Shown piece by piece: positions 8,446 to 16,003 of a stretch of DNA of 33,390 nt. The translations under genes and the position numbers were made by a program. This DNA comes from an uncultured Eubacterium sp. (GTDB lineage Bacteria > Bacillota_I > Bacilli_A > Erysipelotrichales > Erysipelotrichaceae). Below the pieces are notes generated by a model. It saw only the letters and a program-made list of their open reading frames with translations. It searched no databases and was not told the origin of the DNA. Where the stretch lies: the NCBI GenBank assembly GCA_904395785.1, contig CAJFOG010000050.1, positions 1-33,390 of the forward strand, written 5' to 3'. How positions within the stretch are numbered: the first letter of the stretch is position 1; every line of letters begins with the position of its first letter.

Positions 8446-9627
8446 GTGGAGCGATGGATTTCTTTTTTACATCGGAAATTCGATAATTATAGTTTAGAAG
8501 AATATTGTGTTATGATTATTGTATGTACAATTTTTCTTCCATACTATTTTTCTGTATGTTCAATTATTTTCTTCTTATTTTATTTGGCAGTAAAAGGAAA
8601 GTTATTTAAAATTATTCGTGAAGTTTCTAAAGCGTGGTTTGCGATTATCTTTTGTTTAGGAACATCGTTTGTAGCGGTCTGCCATCAAAATTATTTAGGG
8701 GCACTTTGTGGTCTTGTGATATTATGTATTATGATGTTTACGATATATTATCGTACAATTATCAATAAGCGATTATTTGAATTATTAATGGATGCTTGTT
8801 GTATTATATCTTTATTTTGTGTTGTATGGGCAGTGATGGAATATGCGAAAATTGTTGATCAGCTAGGTTTAGATTTTTTCATGTTTGAGATAGAAGATAG
8901 TCCAAAACATCGAGTGAATTCAACATTTTTTAATGCGAATTATTATGCTATGATGATAGAATTTATCGTGTTAATTTGTGTGTATAAAATGATGCAGATG
9001 AAAACAAAAAGAAGAATTATTTTTTATACGATTGTGATTAGTGCTAATTTATTTGCCTTATATTTAACAGGTTGTCGTACTGCATGGATTCCATTTGTTG
9101 TGACAATTCCTCTCATGTTTTTAATGAATATGAGAATGCGCTTTTTTACTGTAAGTATGGGTGCTATTTTAGCAGGTGGAATGAGTATATTGTTTCATCC
9201 ACAGTTGATGCAAAGAACATCAATTTTTGTAGATTTTATGAAACGAGCAAACATATGGAAAACTGCTATATATGGAATCATGGAACATCCTTTATTTGGA
9301 CAAGGTCCACTTACGTATATGCACATTTATAAAACATATCATGGGCATCCAACACAACATGCACATAGTGTATTTTTAGATCCTTTATTAAGTCATGGGA
9401 TTGTATTTGTAGTGATATTTGGTGTATATTTACTAGGAAATATTAAGGAGCACTGGTTATTATTTAGAAGAAAAATCGATATTCGCTTATGTTCGTTATT
9501 TACTGCATTTGTTCTTACCGTGCTGTTACATGGAATGTTGGACTATACGATATATTGGGTACAAACAGCTCAACTATTCTTATTAGTATGTTCTGCAAGT
9601 AGTATGTATTTTAAAAAAAATGTTTAA
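8446..9627 (+). CDS. O-antigen ligase/polymerase (Wzy/WaaL-like) family membrane protein
   Basis: Polytopic; conserved-type segments NSTFFNANYYAMMIE, TGCRTAWIPF, GQGPLTYMHIYKTYHGHPTQHAHSVFLDPLLSHGI. GTG start. Confidence 0.8.
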   Translation: MERWISFLHRKFDNYSLEEYCVMIIVCTIFLPYYFSVCSIIFFLFYLAVKGKLFKIIREVSKAWFAIIFCLGTSFVAVCHQNYLGALCGLVILCIMMFTIYYRTIINKRLFELLMDACCIISLFCVVWAVMEYAKIVDQLGLDFFMFEIEDSPKHRVNSTFFNANYYAMMIEFIVLICVYKMMQMKTKRRIIFYTIVISANLFALYLTGCRTAWIPFVVTIPLMFLMNMRMRFFTVSMGAILAGGMSILFHPQLMQRTSIFVDFMKRANIWKTAIYGIMEHPLFGQGPLTYMHIYKTYHGHPTQHAHSVFLDPLLSHGIVFVVIFGVYLLGNIKEHWLLFRRKIDIRLCSLFTAFVLTVLLHGMLDYTIYWVQTAQLFLLVCSASSMYFKKNV

Positions 9628-9677
9628 AAGTATGCATGTAGTATGTGTACTTTTTATTATCATAGGAGGTAGTATAT

Positions 9678-9881
9678 ATGCAATTTTATATTGTGAATAT
9701 TGGTGTACATTTATTATGTTTTATTGTATGTTTTTATGCATTAAGTTGTTTAAAGTTTGAAAAGTTTTGTGATGTTCGCTATCCAATAAAAGTACAATTA
9801 TTACTATTGTTGATGGCGTTAGGATTAGGATATTTAGTAGCTCAGTTTTTATTAGCTTTAACAATTTTTAATGGGTTATAG
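9678..9881 (+). CDS. ywzB: DUF1146 family small membrane protein (YwzB-like)
   Basis: 67 aa, two TM segments, RYPIKVQLLLLLMALGLGYLVAQFLL; located before spoIID as in Bacilli. Confidence 0.7.
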   Translation: MQFYIVNIGVHLLCFIVCFYALSCLKFEKFCDVRYPIKVQLLLLLMALGLGYLVAQFLLALTIFNGL

Positions 9882-9930
9882 GAATACTTGTGATAAGCTT
9901 TTACATAAATTAGAATAAGGATGTGAGAGT

Positions 9931-10851
9931 TTGAAAGTAGTATTAAAATTTTGTATTATTATGTTATGTGTTGTAGCGGTATTTTTCTTATGGATACATA
10001 GTGGTCAAGAGTTGCATTGGAGCTGGAATACGATTTTACGCTATGATGCGAACAAAAAAGATAAAAAGAAAGTATCAGTAGTACGGCAAGATGGCACCCA
10101 ATTATTTCTTGATATGGATGAGTATTTATTAGGTGTTATTCCTTCTGAGATGCCAGTATCTTTTGAATTAGAAGCATTAAAAGCACAAGCGGTTGCCGCA
10201 AGAACATATGTTGTACAAAGGAATTATCAAGTAGATGATACAGTTTCAACGCAAGTATACCGTGATCCTTCACAACAAAAAGAAATGTGGAAAACATCGT
10301 ATGATACATATGTGGAAAAGATTTCATCAGCAATTGCGGAAACGAAAGATGAAATTATTACTTATAACGGTAAAGCAATTTCTGCAGTGTTTTTTAGTAG
10401 TTCTTGTGGAAAAACAGCAAATGCAGAAGAATATTGGGAAAATGAAGTTCCGTATTTAAAAAGTGTAGATTCTATATGGGATCAGGAGGAAGAAGGTTTT
10501 AAACAAACAATACAACTATCACAAGAGGAGTTTTCAAAGGCGTTAGGATTTGAAAATCTTGTATCTAAAATAGAAACACCAATCTTATATGATAGTGGTT
10601 ATGTGAAAAGTATTACAATAGATACGATTACTTTTTCAGGTAGAAAGATAAGAGAGAAGTTAAACTTACGTTCTTCTAGTTTTACGATTGAGAAGAAAGA
10701 AAATATTTATTATATTACCACAAAAGGATATGGGCATGGGATAGGGATGTCTCAATATGGAGCACAGGCTATGGCAAAAAAAGATTATACGTATCAAGAA
10801 ATTATTTCTCATTATTATCAAGGTGTAAAAATAGAGAAAATGGATGTATAA
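9931..10851 (+). CDS. spoIID: Stage II sporulation protein D (lytic transglycosylase)
   Basis: MDEYLLGVIPSEMPVSFELEALKAQAVAARTYVV and GYGHGIGMSQYGAQAMAKKDYTYQEIISHYY; TTG start. Confidence 0.93.
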   Translation: MKVVLKFCIIMLCVVAVFFLWIHSGQELHWSWNTILRYDANKKDKKKVSVVRQDGTQLFLDMDEYLLGVIPSEMPVSFELEALKAQAVAARTYVVQRNYQVDDTVSTQVYRDPSQQKEMWKTSYDTYVEKISSAIAETKDEIITYNGKAISAVFFSSSCGKTANAEEYWENEVPYLKSVDSIWDQEEEGFKQTIQLSQEEFSKALGFENLVSKIETPILYDSGYVKSITIDTITFSGRKIREKLNLRSSSFTIEKKENIYYITTKGYGHGIGMSQYGAQAMAKKDYTYQEIISHYYQGVKIEKMDV

Positions 10852-10892
10852 ATAAGGCGTTTTAAGGGCATAATCATCTTAGAGGTGATGAA

Positions 10893-11513
10893 ATGTATAG
10901 CTATGTGAAACATAAGAAATTTACAAAAAGAAAGATGCTATTGTTATGTTGTATCTTAGGAGTTTTAGGTTTATCATATTTCTCTTACTACAATATGAAT
11001 CAAAAAGAGAATAAGGAAACAGCAGTATTTAAAGAAGAAGAAAATGTTGTATTAACATTGGCGGACATGACACAAAAAGGTGTATTTCCTTTTAGTGTTA
11101 AGGCACAAACTGTATTGGAGTATTATGATGGTAGTAATCATGATGTAGATAGTATTACAAAATTTGAAGGTGTCTATAGAGGAAATCAAGGAATTGATTA
11201 TGCTTTAAATAATGAATCTTTTGAAGTTATGCCTATTTTTTCTGGTACAGTAACAGAAGTAAAAGAAGATGAGTTATTCGGTCAAAGTGTAACTATTCAA
11301 AGTAGTGATGCGATTAAGATTACATACCAAAGTCTTTCAAATGTATCGGTAAAACAAGGTGATGAAGTCTCTCAAAAACAAGTGTTTGCGAATGCTGGTG
11401 AAAATATCTATCATAAAGATTTAGGGATACATTTACATGTTGTTGTTGAACAGAATAGTGTTGTGATTGATCCTAAGTTAGTTTATGATAAAACATTAGA
11501 AGAATTAAAGTAG
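10893..11513 (+). CDS. spoIIQ: SpoIIQ-like degenerate M23 (LytM) protein
   Basis: N-terminal TM, RGNQGIDYALNN and LGIHLHVVVEQ LytM motifs; between spoIID and mbl. Confidence 0.82.
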   Translation: MYSYVKHKKFTKRKMLLLCCILGVLGLSYFSYYNMNQKENKETAVFKEEENVVLTLADMTQKGVFPFSVKAQTVLEYYDGSNHDVDSITKFEGVYRGNQGIDYALNNESFEVMPIFSGTVTEVKEDELFGQSVTIQSSDAIKITYQSLSNVSVKQGDEVSQKQVFANAGENIYHKDLGIHLHVVVEQNSVVIDPKLVYDKTLEELK

Positions 11514-11540
11514 TACCGAGGTATGGTACTATTTTATTTT
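11512..11540 (+). terminator. Terminator after spoIIQ
   Basis: AGTACC-gaggtat-GGTACT followed by ATTTTATTTTT. Confidence 0.65.
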
Positions 11541-11643
11541 TATTAGAAAAATGTGGAAAACTAATTAAGAATATATAATAACGCTTTTTAAATTATATTT
11601 TTATGTTATAATATATCATGCCAAAGAATGGAGGAATAAAGGT

Positions 11644-12630
11644 ATGTTTTCAAAGGAAGTTGGAATTGACTTAGGAACAGCGAATTTATTAATGTATGTA
11701 AAAGGCGAAGGTGTCGTTATTGATGAACCTAGCGTTGTAGCAATAGATGCAGAAACTAAAAAATGTCTTGCGGCAGGGCAAGAAGCAAAAGACATGCTAG
11801 GGAGAACTCCTGGTAGAGTTTTAGCTATTCGTCCACTAAAAGATGGAGTAATTGCGGATTTTGAAGTTACTGAAATTATGTTAAACTTCTTCTTTAAGAA
11901 GTTAGCAATTAAGGGAATGTTTAAACGCCCTACCATTCTTATTTGCTGTCCAAGTAATATTACAAGTGTTGAACGTAATGCGATTCGTGATGCAGCGTAT
12001 CGTGCAGGTGCAAAAAAAGTTTATATTGAAGAAGAACCAAAAGTTGCGGCAGTTGGTGCTGGTTTAGATATTGGAAAACCTAGTGGTTGCATGGTATTAG
12101 ATATAGGTGGAGGAACTACAGATGTTGCGGTAATTTCTCTTGGAGAAATCGTATCTAGTACATCATTAAAAATTGCTGGTGATACATTAGATAGAGATAT
12201 TATTAAATTTGTGAAAGAAGAAAAGAAATTATTAATTGGTGATCGTACAGCAGAAGATGTGAAAAAGCAGATTGGTAATGCATGGAAAGGTAGTATCGAT
12301 GAAACAATTGAAGTGAGTGGTCGTGACCTAGTAAGTGGATTACCTACAACAATAAGTTTACATAGCGAAGAAATTCGTGCAAGTATGGCAGAAAGTTTAC
12401 AGGATGTTGTACGTGCTTGTAAAACAGTGTTAGAACAAACACCACCAGAATTAGCAAGTGATATTGTAACACGTGGTATTGTGTTAACAGGTGGAGGAGC
12501 TTTATTAAAAGGGTTAGACGAATTATTACGTAATGAATTACATATCCCTGTATATGTAGCCGACAATGCATTACGTTGTGTTGCGGAAGGTACAGGAATT
12601 TTATTAGAAAACTTACACATGGTTCGTTAA
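11644..12630 (+). CDS. mbl: MreB-family cell-shape protein (Mbl)
   Basis: VGIDLGTANLLMYVKGEGVVIDEPSVVAID, DIGGGTTDVAVISLGEIV, GIVLTGGGALLKGLDELL; genomic position after spoIID/spoIIQ. Confidence 0.92.
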   Translation: MFSKEVGIDLGTANLLMYVKGEGVVIDEPSVVAIDAETKKCLAAGQEAKDMLGRTPGRVLAIRPLKDGVIADFEVTEIMLNFFFKKLAIKGMFKRPTILICCPSNITSVERNAIRDAAYRAGAKKVYIEEEPKVAAVGAGLDIGKPSGCMVLDIGGGTTDVAVISLGEIVSSTSLKIAGDTLDRDIIKFVKEEKKLLIGDRTAEDVKKQIGNAWKGSIDETIEVSGRDLVSGLPTTISLHSEEIRASMAESLQDVVRACKTVLEQTPPELASDIVTRGIVLTGGGALLKGLDELLRNELHIPVYVADNALRCVAEGTGILLENLHMVR

Positions 12631-12663
12631 TAAAATCAATCGCATATAAAGCGAGGTGAATCT

Positions 12664-13743
12664 ATGGAGAGTCTGAAGTATCTTTTAATACCAATGGTAT
12701 TATCAGTAGTTTTAACACCAATTATAAAAGTAATCGCAATACGTTTACAAGTATATGCACAAATGAATGAGCGTACGATACATCAAGGAAAGATAGTGAG
12801 AATTGGTGGTGTAGCAATTTATGTATCATTTTTAATCTGTATGGCATTATTTGTGAAAACTGATATGACAACAAACGGTATTTTAATAGGTGCAAGTATT
12901 ATGTTTTTAGGTGGATTAATTGATGATATGATCAATTTAAAACCATGTTATAAACTATTGTTTGAAGTAGTTGCAGCAGTCGTATTAATTACCATAGGAA
13001 GTGTTTCGTTAGATACAATACGTCTTCCATTTGGAATTGTGATTGACTGGGGGATTGTGTCCTTTATTGTAACATTTATCTGGATTATCGGTATTACCAA
13101 TGCGGTAAATTTAATGGATGGTTTGGATGGTTTAGCAGGTGGTGTGAGTACAATAATTTTAATAGTTATTGCTTGTTTAGCTGTTATGGATGGAAGAATG
13201 GATATTCAAATTATGGCGTTGTTGCTGGCGGGAGCAACGCTTGGATGTTTATTCTTTAATTGGCATCCAGCAAGTATTTTTATTGGAGATTGTGGAGCAT
13301 TATTTTTAGGATTCATTATTTCGGCAATATCATTAAATGGATTCAAAAGTTCTACAATTATGACACTTGCATTACCAATTCTATTATTAATGTTACCTAT
13401 TATAGATACCTTAGGAGCAATTCTAAGAAGAAAATTAAGTGGACATAAATTTTCAGAAGCAGATAAAAAACATATTCATCATTTGTTGATGCAACGTTTT
13501 GGACACCGTAATACAGTAATTATTTTATATATAGTGACTGCATTATTTGGATTTACTGCATATATTTATCTTGTCAATAAAACAACAGGATTATTTGTAT
13601 TATCATTAATAGTACTTGTGGTAGAGGTTTTTATTGAAATAAGCGGAATGATATCAAAACAATATCATCCATTACTTTCTATTGGACGCTTAATGACGAG
13701 GAAAGTTCTACATTGGATTTCAAAACATAAACAGACTCAATAG
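12664..13743 (+). CDS. tagO: Undecaprenyl-phosphate GlcNAc-1-phosphate transferase (TagO/WecA type)
   Basis: GGLIDDMINLKP, NAVNLMDGLDGLAGG, SIFIGDCGALFLGF, HIHHLLMQRFGHRN. Confidence 0.88.
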   Translation: MESLKYLLIPMVLSVVLTPIIKVIAIRLQVYAQMNERTIHQGKIVRIGGVAIYVSFLICMALFVKTDMTTNGILIGASIMFLGGLIDDMINLKPCYKLLFEVVAAVVLITIGSVSLDTIRLPFGIVIDWGIVSFIVTFIWIIGITNAVNLMDGLDGLAGGVSTIILIVIACLAVMDGRMDIQIMALLLAGATLGCLFFNWHPASIFIGDCGALFLGFIISAISLNGFKSSTIMTLALPILLLMLPIIDTLGAILRRKLSGHKFSEADKKHIHHLLMQRFGHRNTVIILYIVTALFGFTAYIYLVNKTTGLFVLSLIVLVVEVFIEISGMISKQYHPLLSIGRLMTRKVLHWISKHKQTQ

Positions 13744-13753
13744 ATACAAAAGA

Positions 13754-13801
13754 AGCTGTAGCGAAATGAATTTATAAAAGTTCATTTCACGCAGTTTTTT
13801 T
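13754..13801 (+). terminator. Terminator after tagO
   Basis: CTGtaGCGAAATGAA … TTCATTTCacGCAG followed by T7. Confidence 0.75.
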
Positions 13802-13892
13802 ATTTTGATAAGCATAAAATCTATGATATTTATTTATTGTTAATTAACGGCTTCTCCTCTCATATGATAATATAGAATTTACTAATAAGAAA

Positions 13893-13924
13893 ACCTATGT
13901 CACTATAAATTAAGTGACATAGGT
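13893..13924 (-). terminator. Terminator of ldh
   Basis: ACCTATGTCACT-N8-AGTGACATAGGT, perfect 12-bp stem; T-rich on the minus strand. Confidence 0.85.
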
Positions 13925-13930
13925 AAATTG

Positions 13931-14875
13931 TTAAATATCTAATTGTTGAATTACATCTTGTAATGCAGTAGCACTTTCAATAAGCTTTTGTTTTTCTTCT
14001 TCATTTAATGAAATATCGATTACTTTTTCAATACCTTGATTACCAACTACACTAGGAATGCTTAAATATATATCATGTAATCCAAGTTCTCCATTCATTA
14101 AAGTAGAAACAGGTAGTACAGCATGTTCATTTTTCACAATAGCTGTGGCTATTCTACTAACAGCTACAGCCACACCGTAATATGTAGCACCTTTTCTATT
14201 AATAATTTCATATGCACTATCGCGAACTTCTCGATATAAACGATCCATTGCCTCTTGATGTTCAAAGTGTCCGCGTAATTCACAGAAATGATTGATATTG
14301 ATGCCTGCAACAGATGCTCCAGACCATACTGCTAATTCGCTATCACCATGTTCACCTATAATATAAGCATGAATATTACGTGGATCTACTTCTAAATGTT
14401 GACCAAGAACATGTTTAAATCTTGCAGTATCAAGCACAGTACCAGAACCTATTACGCGATGTGCAGGAAATCCAGATAGTTTCAAAGTAACATAAGTTAA
14501 GATATCAACAGGATTAGAAACAATTAATAGGATTCCTTCACAATTTCTGTTTTTAATCTCTGGAACAATACTTTTAAAGATTTCTACATTTTTCTTAACT
14601 AAATCTAATCTAGTTTCATTAGGCTTTTGGTTAGCACCAGCTGTAATTACGATTAAACCAGCATCTATAATATCATCATAAGTACCTGCATAAATCTTCA
14701 TAGGATTTTGATAAGCACTACCATGACTTAAATCCATAGCCTCACCTTCTGCTTTATTTTGATTTGCATCAATTAATACCATTTCTGAAAATAATCCAGT
14801 ATTAATTAAAGAAAAAGCAGTAGTTGCACCTACAAAACCACAACCAATTACCGCAACTTTTTGTATGTTCGTCAT
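13931..14875 (-). CDS. ldh: L-lactate dehydrogenase
   Basis: GCGFVGATTAF, LIVSNPVDILTYV, GSGTVLDTARF, IIGEHGDSELAVWS. Confidence 0.95.
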   Translation of the reverse strand: MTNIQKVAVIGCGFVGATTAFSLINTGLFSEMVLIDANQNKAEGEAMDLSHGSAYQNPMKIYAGTYDDIIDAGLIVITAGANQKPNETRLDLVKKNVEIFKSIVPEIKNRNCEGILLIVSNPVDILTYVTLKLSGFPAHRVIGSGTVLDTARFKHVLGQHLEVDPRNIHAYIIGEHGDSELAVWSGASVAGININHFCELRGHFEHQEAMDRLYREVRDSAYEIINRKGATYYGVAVAVSRIATAIVKNEHAVLPVSTLMNGELGLHDIYLSIPSVVGNQGIEKVIDISLNEEEKQKLIESATALQDVIQQLDI

Positions 14876-14903
14876 AATATCTCTCCTTTATTTTTACATA
14901 CAT

Positions 14904-14948
14904 AGTATAAATTAGATTAAGAAAATGTGCAAATTAAATACACATTTT
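14904..14948 (-). promoter_or_regulatory. ldh promoter with overlapping dyad
   Basis: Minus strand TTGCAC (14932-14927), 17 bp, TATACT (14909-14904). Inverted repeat AAAATGTG-N11-CACATTTT (14922-14948) overlaps the -35. Confidence 0.6.
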
Positions 14949-15029
14949 GAGTATACATCAATAGTATAAACAAATTTATAAAAGATATTCTGTAAATAGA
15001 GTTATTATTGTTTATATGAAAATGTGTGT

Positions 15030-15197
15030 TTGAGGTTGAAGTCGATAGAAAAAGATCGACGGAAATAGTATGAGATACAGGGCGAAAGGGTAGGAGAACA
15101 TAGCCGTAGAGGAAACTTCCATGAAAAAAGGAGGATGAGCTAGCATCCTCCACTTCATCAAGGGCAAGAATATTATATGTCCTTGGTGAAGGTTTTT
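15030..15197 (+). ncRNA. Candidate structured noncoding RNA, family unknown
   Basis: GC-richer island between ldh and a DHFR-like gene with no credible CDS. Stems GTCGAT-N8-ATCGAC (15041-15060), GGAGGATG-N6-CATCCTCC (15130-15151), and CTTCATCAAGG…CCTTGGTGAAG (15153-15191; its G·U pair forms only on the + strand), followed by T5. Confidence 0.55.
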
Positions 15198-15313
15198 CAA
15201 TATAAATCAAAGAATATCCTTTAAGTAGTATATAGTTGATTATAAGTTAATGAAACTATAGAGATTATGAATGTGAGTAAAGTGTTTTCTGTGTGTGTTA
15301 GTATGATGAAGAA

Positions 15314-15844
15314 TTATTTTACTTTGTATCTTAACTCACATATCCCATGATATTGGACTGTATCAATGAGTTCTAAATTTGTCATAGCTTCTGATTCAGG
15401 AAATAAGGCAATTCCAGAACCTAATATAATTGGAAGAATCGCAACATGTATTTCATTAATTATATTAGCTTGTAATGCTTGATGTACTACATTTGCACCA
15501 CCGCATATCCAAATATGTTTTCCTTCTGTCTGAATTAAAGAAGAAATTATGGTTTGTAAAGATTCATTTGTAAAATAAATATTCTTTTTATTCTCTAGTT
15601 GGCGATGTGTTAAAACATACGTCTGTAATTCTTCATATACCCATTGATTAGGTGTCAATTCTGTAGTAATTTGTTGATATGTGTGATAGCCCATAATTAC
15701 TGTATCTACTGTATGAATAAATGTTTCATAAGTTGTAGGTGTATTAGAATCCATATTTTGTGCGTGCATCCATGATACATCACCATCTTCTTTTGCAATA
15801 TATCCATCAAGGCTAGTGCCAATATATAAAATTACTTTGCGCAT
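15314..15844 (-). CDS. Dihydrofolate reductase / RibD C-terminal-domain family protein
   Basis: MRKVILYIGTSLDGYIAKEDGDVSWM, TVIMGYHTYQQI, IWICGGANVVHQAL. Start trimmed to the ATG with GGAGGG RBS (track start was 15880). Confidence 0.88.
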   Translation of the reverse strand: MRKVILYIGTSLDGYIAKEDGDVSWMHAQNMDSNTPTTYETFIHTVDTVIMGYHTYQQITTELTPNQWVYEELQTYVLTHRQLENKKNIYFTNESLQTIISSLIQTEGKHIWICGGANVVHQALQANIINEIHVAILPIILGSGIALFPESEAMTNLELIDTVQYHGICELRYKVK

Positions 15845-16003
15845 ATATATTCCCTCCATTTTGAGTATGAATTCTAACAAAATTTTTATATTTCGTCAAT
15901 TAGAAATAAGAACTATTTTTAAGGCTATAAAGATGTTTTATTTGAGTATACTACAAAAGAGATGTAACAACATCATATGCTAGTATGGAATGGAGAGTGA
16001 GTT

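Noticed and set aside
9072-9332. 86-aa alternative-frame ORF within the O-antigen ligase-like gene
   Set aside because: Overprinted out-of-frame ORF; no RBS or domain.
11616-11936. 106-aa antisense ORF at the mbl 5' end
   Set aside because: Shadow of mbl; no domain.
12021-12620. 199-aa antisense ORF within mbl
   Set aside because: Fully antisense to a strong MreB-family gene; composition looks like a codon-bias shadow ORF with no RBS or recognisable domain.
15041-15140. RNase P RNA, SRP RNA, tmRNA or T-box identity for the ncRNA island
   Set aside because: Only a short RNase P-like string (GTAGAGGAAA…TCCATG) is seen. Size, the remaining conserved cores and the T-box GGTGGTACCGCG motif are absent.
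15116-15151. Minus-strand terminator GGAGGATG…CATCCTCC followed by TTTTTT
   Set aside because: Plausible alone, but the neighbouring stem pairs fully only on + and ends in a + strand T-run; no clear minus-strand promoter found. Kept as an alternative, not annotated.
14917-15210. Minus-strand ORFs (97 and 62 aa) upstream of ldh
   Set aside because: They overlap the structured island and the ldh promoter, with low-quality peptides and no RBS; better explained as noncoding RNA plus promoter.
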